Origin: Neobacillus rhizophilus
GTDB lineage: Bacteria; Bacillota; Bacilli; Bacillales; Cytobacillaceae
Length of the DNA: 64,000 nt
Direction: 5' to 3'
NCBI RefSeq assembly: GCF_018343535.1
Contig: NZ_JAGYPF010000003.1
Span: 186,001-250,000 of the forward strand
Translations under genes and position numbers: made by a program
The notes under the pieces: model-generated
What the model saw: the letters and a program-made list of their open reading frames with translations, nothing else
What the model was told of the DNA's origin: nothing
Database searches by the model: none
In this document: piece after piece, positions 1 through 9,117 of the stretch
How the letters are laid out: every line of letters starts with the position of its first letter
How positions within the stretch are numbered: the first letter of the stretch is position 1

Positions 1-2
1 AG

Positions 3-611
3 TTGAAAACAATGATAAAGAAAATCTCCTTCATGGTATCCATGTTGTTTTTTCTATTAGGAACGAATGTATTCGCGCACTCCCATTTGGAGGATTCCTC
101 TCCGAAAAACGGCGAGGTGGTAACACAGGAGCTTAAAGATATTACCCTTACCTTTGAAACAAAATTAGAACAGACCAGCACCTTCACAATGAAAAATCAA
201 AACGGTACGGAAGTCCCTCTGTCACTGGTTACTGTTGATGGCAATAAATTAGTCGGAACACCAACGGATAAATTAGAAAACGGCGGATATACTGTTCATT
301 GGAAGATTATCGGAATTGACGGCCATCTATTAGAGGGCGATATTCCATTTACGGTACAGCTGCCTGAGGTTCAAAAAGCTGCTGCTTCAACGGAAGGCAC
401 TTCTACCGAGCAAGCATCAACGGTAAAGGCAGACAAAACTGCGGATACTCCAGTAAAAGAACAGAAAGCTAATAGTGCCTCTGTCATGGCCAAGAATGTT
501 CAAACAGACGAACCAACCTTTAAAAACTATGTGATCCCTGCCTCTGTCGGCCTTTTAATTGTCGTCGGTGCGGGAAGCTATTGGTTACTCTATAGAAGGA
601 AGCGTGCTTAA
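3..611 (+). CDS. CopC-domain copper-binding protein
   Basis: The product looks like an exported CopC-type cupredoxin-fold protein that would bind copper outside the membrane. An N-terminal signal peptide ends in FAHSHLEDSSPKNG, and the His just after the cleavage site is the usual Cu(II)-binding N-terminal His of CopC. The beta-sandwich domain fills roughly residues 25-120. It is followed by a low-complexity Thr/Ala/Lys linker and a C-terminal TM helix with a basic tail (RRKRA), so the domain is membrane tethered. The stop codon overlaps the start of the CopD gene (TAATG), indicating translational coupling. The TTG at 3 may be the start, but the ATG at 12 is an alternative, and any ribosome site lies outside the window. 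Confidence 0.85.
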   Translation: MKTMIKKISFMVSMLFFLLGTNVFAHSHLEDSSPKNGEVVTQELKDITLTFETKLEQTSTFTMKNQNGTEVPLSLVTVDGNKLVGTPTDKLENGGYTVHWKIIGIDGHLLEGDIPFTVQLPEVQKAAASTEGTSTEQASTVKADKTADTPVKEQKANSASVMAKNVQTDEPTFKNYVIPASVGLLIVVGAGSYWLLYRRKRA

Positions 612-1699
612 TGTTCATAGCGAATGTCCTTAGCGAAGCCTTACTTTATTTGTGCTTTTCCATATTGTTAGGTAGTTTTATTTTACAGCTTGTTCCGGAA
701 ACGGCACGCCCTCAAATAAAAATCTCAAAAGGTCTATTGCTGACAGCAACTCTCGGAGTTGCTTTTCTTTCGTTTGTACCGGTTTTAAAAATTATTCTTT
801 ATTTGTATAAGGACCTAGGACTAGGCATGACCGTTAAATCCGTACTCCTCAACTTTGAAGTTGGAAAGTCTTGGGTCCGTACTGCTGTAATCAGCTTTAT
901 TCTGTTGATTTTTTTAATACCTATCCGCCTTGATAAAAAGCGAATCTTTTCCTTTATAGGGCTTATCTTTACCATCATTTTAATTAATGTGCGTGGTTCA
1001 GCGAGTCATGCCAGCTCCATTGCTGGATGGCAGGGTTATTTCACCCATTCGACCCATTTTCTTGCCGTTTGCACATGGATAGGAATTCTTGTCACGGTCA
1101 GCTGGTTTTCAAAAAATCACGCCAATTGGCAGCGGTTCTTAAAGTGGTTTACCCCTGTAGCAGGGGCTTGTTTAGTCCTGATTGCCCTGACAGGATTTGA
1201 CTTAATGAGCTATACGATGAATGAAGGTGATTATGTCAATTCGTGGTCTTTATCTTGGGGACAGGCACTATTGCTTAAACATTTAGCCATTGCTCCGCTG
1301 TTGGCGTATGCTTTTATTAACAGCATCCTGATTCGGAAAAAACTATCAAGTGACTCGGCATTTAATCCGCTGCCTTGGACTCGGCTTGAAAGTGTTGTCG
1401 TGTTACTGATCTTTTCAATGACAGGGGCACTTGGCCAGGAATCGCCTCCGCATAATATCCAAACAACCCTTTCTGAGTCTGGTTATTCACCGCTTTTTAC
1501 CTTTATTCATGATGGCAAGGTTGCATTTCCGCTTCATTTTTCACCTGGTCTCATGTCAATTGGGCTTTTCATATTAGCATTCATTTTTTTGGGAATGATC
1601 ATCTTAACCTTTACCAAAAAGGCGCCAAAAATGATGTCCATTATCACGAGTATCCTGTTTATCCTTGCTGGATATTTAGCTTTAATGCTGGCTGTTTAA
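611..1699 (+). CDS. CopD-family copper import membrane protein
   Basis: This is a polytopic membrane protein with about eight or nine helices and the CopD fold, 362 residues long. It probably moves copper delivered by the CopC-like partner across the membrane. His residues typical of the family are visible (GSASHASSIAGWQGYFTHSTHF and the later KHLAIAP). The start codon overlaps the copC stop by one base. In B. subtilis the two domains are fused in YcnJ; here they are separate genes. A strong hairpin terminator follows. The substrate assignment rests on the family, not on direct evidence. Confidence 0.85.
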   Translation: MFIANVLSEALLYLCFSILLGSFILQLVPETARPQIKISKGLLLTATLGVAFLSFVPVLKIILYLYKDLGLGMTVKSVLLNFEVGKSWVRTAVISFILLIFLIPIRLDKKRIFSFIGLIFTIILINVRGSASHASSIAGWQGYFTHSTHFLAVCTWIGILVTVSWFSKNHANWQRFLKWFTPVAGACLVLIALTGFDLMSYTMNEGDYVNSWSLSWGQALLLKHLAIAPLLAYAFINSILIRKKLSSDSAFNPLPWTRLESVVVLLIFSMTGALGQESPPHNIQTTLSESGYSPLFTFIHDGKVAFPLHFSPGLMSIGLFILAFIFLGMIILTFTKKAPKMMSIITSILFILAGYLALMLAV

Positions 1700-1716
1700 T
1701 GTCCAATATAAAATTA

Positions 1717-1750
1717 GCGTGAACCGATGATGGTTCACGCTTTTGGTTTT
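1717..1750. terminator. Bidirectional terminator between copD and the acyl-CoA synthetase gene
   Basis: A perfect nine-base stem GCGTGAACC/GGTTCACGC with a six-base loop is followed by a T-rich run on the plus strand. It lies between convergent genes. Confidence 0.85.
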
Positions 1751-3632
1751 AATGGCCGCTGCCTCGCTCATGACTGACCGATAATCCAACTGCTGCTTCG
1801 TTAGCGGCAATCCGCATATCCATAAAGCTTTCCTCCGCGTAAGCATGTTCGATAACGTCCTTGTATTTTTTCTGAATTTCCGGCAGGCGGACCTTTAAGG
1901 AAGGGGTTAGTTCACCATCATCAACCGTCCACTCCTTGCCAATAATGACCACCTTTTTTGGCTGTTCATACTTGGCAAACTTATTCGTGAATTTGGCCAC
2001 TTCCTTTAATAACAAGTGTTGCACTTCCGGCTCTCTTAGCAGCTGTTCGATATTTCCGGAAAGTCCTTTCTTTTCTGCCCATGGTAAAAGATTCTCCAGG
2101 CTTGGGGTGATTAAGGCAATGACATACTTTTTGTCCTGGCCAACGAGTACCGCATTTGATATATAAATACTTTGGGTCATGGCATTTTCTACTGGCTGCG
2201 GGGCGACATTCTTTCCTGTCGTCAGGACAATAATCCGTTTTTTCCTGTCGACAATTTTTAAATAGCCTTCTTCATCGATACTGCCGATGTCACCAGTCTT
2301 AAACCAGCCATCTACGAATACCTCTGCAGTTGCTTCTTCATTCTTGTAATAGCCCTTCATAACACTTGGGCCTTTTACTAATACCTCACCATCAGGGGCA
2401 ATTTTGATTTCCAGATTCGGAAGCGGTTTGCCAACCGTCCCTACCTTTGAACGGACCATCGGATTTGTACAGACGACAGGCGCTGTTTCCGTCAGGCCAT
2501 AGCCTTCAAGAGCAGGAATATCAACAGCCCAGAAGAACTTGCCGATTTCTGGATTCAAAGCACCTCCTCCAGAAATAAGCCCTCTTACTCTGCCGCCAAG
2601 CTTATCTTTAACCTTTTTGTAGACAAGGGCATTGGCAATCTTCCAACTGCGCTTGATTTCTTTAGGGAGGAAGCCTTCTTTCATGAAATCATCAAAACTT
2701 TTGCTTAAATAATGCTCGTATTTTTTCAAACCCACTCCAATTGCCCATTTAAATATTTTCTTCCGCAATGGCGTACCGGATTCGACCATTTTCTGGGCAG
2801 TTGCATATACTCGTTCAAACAGGAGCGGCACACTTACTAGCACAGTTGGCCTGACCTCCAAAAGGTTTTCTTGAACCTTTTCAATTCCTTCAGCATAAGC
2901 GATGGTTGAGCCGACTGATAATGGCATGAATTGCCCAGCCATCCGCTCGAACACGTGGGATAACGGCAAATGGGAAAGCATAACATCGGATGCTCTTGCT
3001 TCAAGCACCCAGAATTGGACCCCTTCGATGTTAGCCAGTATATTGCCGTGTGAGAGCATTACTCCTTTCGGATTGCCTGTTGTTCCTGACGTGTGGATAA
3101 TCGTGGCGAGGTCGTCTCTGGTCAGTTCATCCCAATTTGCTTCCCAATTATCTAATGGATTGACAGAACCAAGCTGGGCCAAATGCTGCAGTGATAGAAG
3201 GGTGTCTGTTTCGGTGAAGTTCTTAGGTGTGAAGATAAGCGCCGTTTTCATGGGAACGCTCCCATTTTGAAGCACCTTTTTTAAATAGTTTTCATCTTGG
3301 ACAAAAATAAAGGTGCAATCGGCATTATTTAAAATATACTCGACCTGATCATTTGGAAGCGTTGAGTGGATGGGCACGCTGACAGCCCCCAGACTTATAA
3401 TGGCCAAATCGGCTACCGGCCAGTAGGGGTTATTTTCTGATAATATCGCAATCTTATCATTTCGTTTTACACCAAGATGGGCAAGGCCTGCTGCAACCTG
3501 TTTCACTTTTTCCCAAAAGGTAAAATAGCTGATTCCATGCCAAATCCCATTTTGCTTCCATAAAAATGCATCCTTATCTGCATAGCGGCGGGCGGTGCTG
3601 GCAACGGCTTCCACTAAATTATTCGCCTTCAT
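1749..3632 (-). CDS. Long-chain acyl-CoA synthetase (FAA1-like, AMP-forming)
   Basis: A 627-residue member of the adenylate-forming superfamily that activates long-chain fatty acids to acyl-CoA via an acyl-adenylate. The P-loop-like motif IIHTSGTTGNPKGVMLSH lies near residue 180. The motif GYGLTETAP follows at about 385, with YYKNEEATAEVFVDGWFKTGDIG and DRKKRIIVLTTGKNVAPQ (the A8 loop and hinge) downstream. Length and order match the FAA1 subgroup. The start is supported by GGAGG seven bases upstream. The gene lies downstream of the SCP2-domain gene and is probably co-transcribed with it, consistent with lipid handling. It is distinct from the second CoA ligase at 45408-46985. Confidence 0.9.
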   Translation of the reverse strand: MKANNLVEAVASTARRYADKDAFLWKQNGIWHGISYFTFWEKVKQVAAGLAHLGVKRNDKIAILSENNPYWPVADLAIISLGAVSVPIHSTLPNDQVEYILNNADCTFIFVQDENYLKKVLQNGSVPMKTALIFTPKNFTETDTLLSLQHLAQLGSVNPLDNWEANWDELTRDDLATIIHTSGTTGNPKGVMLSHGNILANIEGVQFWVLEARASDVMLSHLPLSHVFERMAGQFMPLSVGSTIAYAEGIEKVQENLLEVRPTVLVSVPLLFERVYATAQKMVESGTPLRKKIFKWAIGVGLKKYEHYLSKSFDDFMKEGFLPKEIKRSWKIANALVYKKVKDKLGGRVRGLISGGGALNPEIGKFFWAVDIPALEGYGLTETAPVVCTNPMVRSKVGTVGKPLPNLEIKIAPDGEVLVKGPSVMKGYYKNEEATAEVFVDGWFKTGDIGSIDEEGYLKIVDRKKRIIVLTTGKNVAPQPVENAMTQSIYISNAVLVGQDKKYVIALITPSLENLLPWAEKKGLSGNIEQLLREPEVQHLLLKEVAKFTNKFAKYEQPKKVVIIGKEWTVDDGELTPSLKVRLPEIQKKYKDVIEHAYAEESFMDMRIAANEAAVGLSVSHERGSGH

Positions 3633-3696
3633 TGGTGACCTCCTATCAAATTTAGATTTTAAAGAAAACCCGGTAAAATTACCGGGCCGCTTAATC

Positions 3697-4062
3697 TTAC
3701 AAACTGTCTTTTACGTTATATTGACGAAGAATGCTTTCAATCTTTAAGGCCTTACCCATATCCCCTTTAATTTTCAGCTTGCCGGTCATGAATGCCATCG
3801 TGCCGTTTAATTTGCCGAGCATGAATTGGTGGAAACTTCCCAAAGACATAATTAAAGTACAGTCCGCTGGTGTTTCAGAGCCTTCCTTGACCGCTGACTT
3901 GCCATCTTGGAATTGAAGCTGGTATGTGCCGCCGTCATCGCCTGTTATGTCAAATTGATAGGTTGCTTGGAAGCCCTCAATCGGACCGGAATTCCCATTC
4001 AATGTTTCCTCAATTTTTTTCATTAAATCTGCTAAAGAATATTCTTCAATTGTTTTTGACAT
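3697..4062 (-). CDS. SCP2 sterol/lipid-transfer domain protein
   Basis: A 121-residue stand-alone SCP2 domain. The hydrophobic-cavity fold is indicated by the strand pattern YQFDITGDDGGTYQLQF and by the family signature near the C-terminus (FMLGKLNGTMAFMTGKLKIKGDMGKALKIESIL). Such proteins bind acyl-CoA or other lipids in the cytoplasm. It precedes the acyl-CoA synthetase with a 64-base gap, so the two are likely one operon. The start is preceded by TAGGAGGGAATAATC. Upstream lies a promoter overlapped by a palindromic operator, and beyond it the TetR gene, whose product is the obvious candidate repressor. Confidence 0.85.
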   Translation of the reverse strand: MSKTIEEYSLADLMKKIEETLNGNSGPIEGFQATYQFDITGDDGGTYQLQFQDGKSAVKEGSETPADCTLIMSLGSFHQFMLGKLNGTMAFMTGKLKIKGDMGKALKIESILRQYNVKDSL

Positions 4063-4252
4063 GATTATTCCCTCCTAAAATAGATATAAAGTATTAGTGG
4101 TCCGGAAGCTTTATTGGTATCATATTCTTCCTCGCCCAGAAGGTTCTGTTCTGTGTCAAAGCAGTCCTTAAATACACCATCGTTATATTTAAAAGAAACC
4201 GATCCGCTTTGCCTCCTTTGAACAGATGAAGCTGAATTTTCAGATATTTCTA

Positions 4253-4307
4253 TGATACCAATACGTATCAGTATTATACAACCGAAAAATTTCGATGCTT
4301 TTCGACA
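4253..4307 (-). promoter_or_regulatory. Promoter/operator of the SCP2-acyl-CoA synthetase operon
   Basis: On the minus strand a TATAAT -10 box occupies 4273-4278. Just downstream is a palindrome TGATAC-N6-GTATCA (4253-4270), a likely TetR-family operator. A TGTCGAA heptamer (4301-4307), identical to the Spo0A box consensus, sits just upstream of where a -35 would fall, and the -35 itself is poor. Binding by TetR or Spo0A is inferred from motif shape only. Confidence 0.5.
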
Positions 4308-4370
4308 TTCCCCCTTTGCATATGTTGTTTTCCTTCGCATTCGGGAAAGAATGCCAAAAAAAAGCACCCG

Positions 4371-4955
4371 TTAATTAGTTAAATTAACGAATGCTGAGAT
4401 GACTATTCGGTTGAGAAGCCGGGCTAAATCATCATAATGGTAAGGACTGTCATCCTTTCCTTTATAGTTTTGTACGACTACTTCATTTATAGCTCCAATC
4501 ATGGCCTGGGATACGATATGTAGTTCCGTCTCGGAAGCAGTTTCAGGAAGGTAGCCTCGGACCGTTTGAAACATCAGCTGCGCAAAGCGGCGATGGGCCT
4601 CACTTCTGGCCATCTCGACGTCTTGGGAAACACCCACAGACTCCACCAGCATTAAATTAGCCACTTTCACGTCAGTAAAACATATCTCGATATAGCGGCG
4701 AATTCCTACGTACGCCTTATAAGCTGTCCGGGTTTCCTTGTCAATGGCCAGGTTTACCTCTTGAAGTATTTCGGTTGCCACCACGTCAAAGAGGTTGGCC
4801 AATAATTCTTCCTTGCTGTTAAAATGCTGGTAAAAGGTTGTTTTTGAGACTCTTGCCATCTCGACAATATCAAGAACTGAGGTGTTTTTATACCCCTCAT
4901 TTGTAAATAGAACTAGTGAGGAATAAAGGATTTTTTCCTTCGCTTCCTTTGGCAT
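4371..4955 (-). CDS. TetR/AcrR-family transcriptional regulator
   Basis: About 194 residues. The N-terminal HTH follows the TetR pattern (ILYSSLVLFTNEGYKNTSVLDIVEMARVSKTTFYQHFNSKEELLANLF), and a helical ligand-binding domain follows. The gene lies in the same orientation as, and upstream of, the SCP2/acyl-CoA synthetase genes. A palindrome in the intervening 300 bases makes it a probable lipid-responsive local repressor. In-frame alternatives upstream (ATG at 4973, TTG at 4976) lack a better ribosome site. The chosen start places the HTH at the usual distance from the N-terminus. The ligand cannot be read from the sequence. Confidence 0.85.
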   Translation of the reverse strand: MPKEAKEKILYSSLVLFTNEGYKNTSVLDIVEMARVSKTTFYQHFNSKEELLANLFDVVATEILQEVNLAIDKETRTAYKAYVGIRRYIEICFTDVKVANLMLVESVGVSQDVEMARSEAHRRFAQLMFQTVRGYLPETASETELHIVSQAMIGAINEVVVQNYKGKDDSPYHYDDLARLLNRIVISAFVNLTN

Positions 4956-5084
4956 TTCCGTAACAAAAAGCATCAATAAATCAGTCCAATCTATTTACTA
5001 CCTGTTCATATGAGTTGTCTTAATTTTAAAAGATATTTTTCTATTTAACAAGAAACAGTTTTTCAAAAAAAATAATGCTGCTTC

Positions 5085-6101
5085 TTAGTGGCCAACATAG
5101 TTTGCATCCGGAATCAATTGCTGCCATTCTTTATAGGTGATAATCGTGTCCCAGTGGCCGGTTATTTTTGCAACAACAACTACAATGAAGAACAGTGCAA
5201 GAAAGCCAACAGGTATAAACCATTTATTTACCTTTTTGTTCACTACCGTCATGTTCAATGTATCCTTAATAGGGCAAGCCTCCACACAGGACATGCAGGC
5301 GTTGCAATTTGGCGAAGCGACAACCTTTTTTGTATGAACTTTGATTCTTTGCGGACATACCTTTGTACACATTTCACAGTTCGTACAGGTATCTTCATTA
5401 CGGCGCACCTTTGTAATTCTGAATAGGGAGCCAAGACCGATCATTGCGCCATATGGGCAAAGGAAGCGACACCAGAAGTTTCTGAAAAATGAGGACAGGA
5501 CAAAAATCACTAAGATGACCTTCAAAGCAAAACCGCCGATGTTTAAAAAGAACAGCAGCATTTTTACATCAGAAATTTTATTATACGGTTCATCTAAAAA
5601 TGCCTTTGCCTCAAACGTCGGCATCGCAAGAATCATGCTGATGAAAAAATACAGGAGCAAATATTTTAACGGAGTTAATATCCAAGTCAGCCAAGTTGGT
5701 ATCTCAAAATTCTTTTTAAAAAGCTTTCGCCCAAACCAGGCAGTTATTTCACTAATAGTTCCAACTGGACAGAACCAGCTGCAAAACGATTTGCGAAAGA
5801 TAAGCCCCGAACCGATAAAAAAGGCAAATAAGACAAGTCCAGCGGGGTGAATCCTATCAAATTCGCCGCTTGTCAGCCAAACCTTCAACGCTACCAAGGC
5901 ACTAATTGGAAGGAACCCCTCGACTGCCGATGGACGTTCAATAAAAGGCTTTTCCCCAAGCGTTTCAAAGTGCATATAAAACTGATAGAATCTTAGTCCA
6001 ACATATAACAAAAATAAAAGGAAAATTGCTTGAACAGCATATCGTGTTATTTGAACAGGCTTCCGTTTCAACTGTTTCTTGTACCAGGCTTTTGACTTCA
6101 T
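5085..6101 (-). CDS. NapH/CcoG-like membrane polyferredoxin
   Basis: A 338-residue membrane iron-sulfur protein. Five or so TM helices flank two cytoplasmic CxxxCP-type motifs (FCSWFCPVGT and FWCRFLCPYGAM). These are followed by two classical 4Fe-4S binding runs (CTNCEMCTKVCP and CNACMSCVEACP), then one last TM helix. This is the NapH/NosR-C/CcoG architecture, used to pass electrons between quinol and an enzyme or to assemble a metal centre. GGAGGG five bases upstream fixes the start at 6101 rather than at the upstream in-frame ATG (6122). It stands alone, so its partner is unknown. The Mo-oxidoreductase operon at 11-16 kb is one possibility. Confidence 0.8.
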   Translation of the reverse strand: MKSKAWYKKQLKRKPVQITRYAVQAIFLLFLLYVGLRFYQFYMHFETLGEKPFIERPSAVEGFLPISALVALKVWLTSGEFDRIHPAGLVLFAFFIGSGLIFRKSFCSWFCPVGTISEITAWFGRKLFKKNFEIPTWLTWILTPLKYLLLYFFISMILAMPTFEAKAFLDEPYNKISDVKMLLFFLNIGGFALKVILVIFVLSSFFRNFWCRFLCPYGAMIGLGSLFRITKVRRNEDTCTNCEMCTKVCPQRIKVHTKKVVASPNCNACMSCVEACPIKDTLNMTVVNKKVNKWFIPVGFLALFFIVVVVAKITGHWDTIITYKEWQQLIPDANYVGH

Positions 6102-6155
6102 AAAGTTCCCTCCGTTCCTCATATCTTAACTATAAGGAACAGGAAAATATGGATA

Positions 6156-6171
6156 TGTGATTTTAATCATC
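6156..6171. promoter_or_regulatory. Half-conserved FNR/CRP-like site
   Basis: TGTGA-N6-TCATC lies 55 bases upstream of the polyferredoxin start. One half matches the FNR consensus and the other matches only three of five bases. It is weak support for oxygen control. Confidence 0.25.
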
Positions 6172-6229
6172 GCATTTATGTAATTCATAAAGCTGTCAAA
6201 TTAGCGACTACATTCTGTCAAATATTTTT

Positions 6230-6330
6230 TATTATTCTTAGACTCCAGAGAACCGACGGGTTTTGCGGTCCGCCGCTATCTTTTTCCGATTACCACCTTT
6301 CTACCTGTTTTTCGGATGAAATGATGGGAA
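6230..6330. other. GC-rich structured intergenic segment
   Basis: Between the divergent polyferredoxin and glnS genes lies a GC-rich island in AT-rich surroundings. On the minus strand CGGCGG pairs with CCGTCG (one G-U pair) around a ten-base loop ACCGCAAAAC. The plus strand would lose that pair, which suggests an RNA read toward the polyferredoxin gene. No known riboswitch class could be matched with confidence. Confidence 0.3.
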
Positions 6331-6396
6331 CAATGGAAAAATATCAGTATTTATGTTATGAATAATAAGTAGATACGATGAAAGAGGTTGAAAAGG

Positions 6397-8049
6397 ATGG
6401 ATAATCAAACATCTAACTTTATTAAGGATATAATGATAAAAGATTTGGAATCAGGCAAGCACGACAAAATCGTGACCCGTTTCCCGCCTGAACCAAACGG
6501 CTATTTACATATTGGCCATGCCAAATCCATCATCTTAAATTTTGGCTTGGCGGATGATTTTAACGGACTGACTAACTTGCGCTTTGATGACACGAATCCA
6601 TTAAAAGAAGATATTGAATATGTAAACTCTATCAAAGAGGACGTCAAATGGCTCGGCTTTGAATGGGACGACTTATTATTTGCCTCCAACTATTTTGAGG
6701 AAATGTACAACCGTGCTGTCCTGCTAATCAAAAAAGGGCTTGCTTACGTTGATGACTTAAGTGCCGATGAAATTCGTGAATATCGAGGAACCCTGACTGA
6801 GCCTGGTAAGGAAAGCCCGTATCGGGACCGTTCAATTGAAGAGAATCTCGACTTATTTGAACGGATGCGTGCTGGTGAGTTTAGTAACGGTGAAAAGGTG
6901 TTACGTGCGAAAATCAATATGGCTTCGCCAAATATTAACCTGCGCGACCCGGTTATTTACCGTATTTCTCACGCCACACATCATAATACAGGCGATAAAT
7001 GGTGTATCTATCCGATGTATGCATTCGCTCATCCGCTCGAGGATGCAATTGAAGGAGTTACCCACTCTATCTGTACGATTGAGTTCGAGGATCAGCGTCC
7101 ACTTTATAATTGGGTAGTTGAACAATGTGAGATGGAGAACACACCGCAGCAAATCGAATTTGGCCGCTTGAATTTAACCAATACCGTAATGAGCAAGCGG
7201 AAGCTGAAGCAGCTAGTTGATGAAGGGTTTGTTGATGGCTGGGATGACCCACGCATGCCGACCATTTCGGGAATGCGCAGAAGAGGTTTCACCCCTGAGT
7301 CCATCCGGGCGTTTGTCCGTGAAACGGCTGTTACCAAAAATAATGCTACAGTTGATGTGGAAATGCTCGAGCACTTCGTCCGCGAGGATTTAAAATTAAA
7401 GGCGCCGCGGACAATGGGCATTATCAACCCTTTAAAGGTTGTCATTACCAATTACCCTGAGGGCCAAATCGAATTGTTAGATGCGGAAATCAACCCGGAA
7501 AATCCGGATATGGGCATGCGGAAAATACCTTTCTCCCGCGAGATTTATATCGAGCAAGATGATTTTATGGAAAATCCGCCGGCAAAGTACTTCCGTCTCT
7601 TCCCTGGCAATGAGGTCCGTCTGAAGCATGCGTATTTCATTAAATGCGAGGAAATTGTTAAGGATGCAGATGGCAAAGTGGTTGAGCTGCGCTGTACCTA
7701 TGATCCTGAAACAAAGAGCGGTACGGGCTTTACTGGCAGAAAAGTAAAAGGCACCATCCACTGGGTGGAAGCAGCCCATGCCGTTCCTGCTGAATTCCGT
7801 CTTTACGAACCGTTGATTTTGGACGAGACTGAGGAAGAGGAAGGCACGACTTTCCTTGATAAAGTGAATCCAAATTCGCTGGAAGTTCACCAAGGCTATG
7901 TTGAGCCAAACATGAAGGAATCCCAGCCGCATGACAAATTCCAATTTTTCCGGCATGGTTATTTCAATGTTGATCCTAAGGATACCTCGTATGGTGAAAA
8001 GCTTGTGTTTAACCAGATTGTTTCACTTAAGAGCTCATTTAAACTATAA
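6397..8049 (+). CDS. glnS: Glutaminyl-tRNA synthetase
   Basis: A class I aminoacyl-tRNA synthetase of 550 residues. The HIGH motif is in [15 protein letters not shown], and the KMSKS-like motif is [12 protein letters not shown]. The order and spacing are those of GlnRS: a catalytic half, then beta-barrel anticodon-binding domains ending near residue 550. [12 protein letters not shown] text ([12 protein letters not shown]) is also present. It charges tRNA-Gln directly. Most Bacillaceae instead make Gln-tRNA by GatCAB transamidation, so this is an accessory or horizontally acquired route. The ATG at 6397 is preferred over the TTG at 6388, because GAGG abuts that TTG. No T-box precedes it. A hairpin terminator follows. 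Confidence 0.92.
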   Translation: MDNQTSNFIKDIMIKDLESGKHDKIVTRFPPEPNGYLHIGHAKSIILNFGLADDFNGLTNLRFDDTNPLKEDIEYVNSIKEDVKWLGFEWDDLLFASNYFEEMYNRAVLLIKKGLAYVDDLSADEIREYRGTLTEPGKESPYRDRSIEENLDLFERMRAGEFSNGEKVLRAKINMASPNINLRDPVIYRISHATHHNTGDKWCIYPMYAFAHPLEDAIEGVTHSICTIEFEDQRPLYNWVVEQCEMENTPQQIEFGRLNLTNTVMSKRKLKQLVDEGFVDGWDDPRMPTISGMRRRGFTPESIRAFVRETAVTKNNATVDVEMLEHFVREDLKLKAPRTMGIINPLKVVITNYPEGQIELLDAEINPENPDMGMRKIPFSREIYIEQDDFMENPPAKYFRLFPGNEVRLKHAYFIKCEEIVKDADGKVVELRCTYDPETKSGTGFTGRKVKGTIHWVEAAHAVPAEFRLYEPLILDETEEEEGTTFLDKVNPNSLEVHQGYVEPNMKESQPHDKFQFFRHGYFNVDPKDTSYGEKLVFNQIVSLKSSFKL

Positions 8050-8055
8050 TAAAGA

Positions 8056-8082
8056 GGCTGGCACAAAATTGTGTCAGCCTTT
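8056..8082. terminator. Terminator between glnS and the PAS kinase
   Basis: A near-perfect stem (GGCTGGCACAA/TTGTGTCAGCC) is followed by TTTCATTT. It separates two convergent genes and may act both ways. Confidence 0.8.
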
Positions 8083-8085
8083 CAT

Positions 8086-9117
8086 TTAGTCTTTTGTTAT
8101 TGGTACTTCTAAGATTATTTTCGTCCCATTTCCAAGGGAGGTATTAATCGTAAGGGTCCCGCCAACAGAACGAGCCCGTTCATCCATACTGAAAAGGCCG
8201 ACTCCCGGGGATTGCGTCCCCAAATCAAACCCTTTCCCCTTATCTTCAACCATTACCCGTACAACATTGTCCATTTCCCTTACTGTTACGGAAGCATTTA
8301 AAACCTCAGCATATTTCCGAATGTTTGTCAGGGCTTCCTGGATTATTCGATAAATCGTCAATTCAATACTGATGTCAAGGCGCCGGTTTAACGCACAATC
8401 AAAATAGACGTCAATATTATAATGATTGGAATACCGAGAAAGATAAGAGCGAATCGCCGGAATTAAACCTAGGTCATCCAAGACGGACGGCCTCAGTTCC
8501 CAAGAGATTTCCCGGATTTCTTCAATTAATTGGGTCGCTTCCTCCTGCATCTGCTCCAAGAGAGGATGGTCCATCTCTGACAACAAGCGGTTAATAGTAA
8601 TCAGGTGGCTGTAGAGATTCTGACCAATCCCATCGTGGAGATTTCGCGATAAGCGCTTCCTCTCCTCTTCTTGAACATCGATTATCCGCGTCATCATTTT
8701 TTGCAGTTCCTGCTCCACCCGCTTGCGTTCGGTAATTTCATAACGAATCGCCAAATACTGATACGGCCTGCTATTATCGTTTAAAAACGGTACAATCGTC
8801 GTATCAACCCAATAATAGGTCCCGTCCTTGGCTTTATTACAAATCTCGCCCTTCCACACCTGGCCGCTGCCAATCGTTCTCCACATCTCTTTAAAAAATT
8901 CTTTTGAATGATGTCCCGAATTGATGATACGGTGATCCTGCCCAATCAGTTCTTCTCTAGAAAATTTAGATATTAGGCAAAACTGGTCGTTAACATATGT
9001 AATCATCCCCCTCGCATCGGTGATGGCAACAATTGAGGAGGCATCAAGGGCAAATTTGTAATCCGTCAATTCATTTCTTGTTTGCTGTAAATCCTTGTCC
9101 ATTTCCATCCCCCGCAT
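8086..9117 (-). CDS. PAS-domain NarX/NreB-type sensor histidine kinase
   Basis: A soluble kinase of about 343 residues. A PAS/PAC domain fills residues 15-135 (FALDASSIVAITDARGMITYVNDQF through the PAC strand YQYLAIRYEIT). It is followed by a HisKA_3 dimerisation helix with the phosphoacceptor motif RNLHDGIGQNLY and an HATPase domain (QEALTNIRKYA, DKGKGFD, GLFSMDERARSVGG). No TM segments are seen, so it senses a cytoplasmic signal. Staphylococcal NreB holds an oxygen-labile FeS cluster on four Cys; that Cys set is not evident here, so the ligand is open. The ATG overlaps the stop of the GAF gene (TGATG), with AAGGAG upstream. It is the last gene of the sensory cassette. Confidence 0.85.
   Translation of the reverse strand: MRGMEMDKDLQQTRNELTDYKFALDASSIVAITDARGMITYVNDQFCLISKFSREELIGQDHRIINSGHHSKEFFKEMWRTIGSGQVWKGEICNKAKDGTYYWVDTTIVPFLNDNSRPYQYLAIRYEITERKRVEQELQKMMTRIIDVQEEERKRLSRNLHDGIGQNLYSHLITINRLLSEMDHPLLEQMQEEATQLIEEIREISWELRPSVLDDLGLIPAIRSYLSRYSNHYNIDVYFDCALNRRLDISIELTIYRIIQEALTNIRKYAEVLNASVTVREMDNVVRVMVEDKGKGFDLGTQSPGVGLFSMDERARSVGGTLTINTSLGNGTKIILEVPITKD

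Noticed and set aside
4065..4367. A 100-codon minus-strand frame between the SCP2 and TetR genes
   Set aside because: It covers the promoter, the palindromic operator and the leader of the SCP2 gene. It has no domain-like sequence and its start has no ribosome site.
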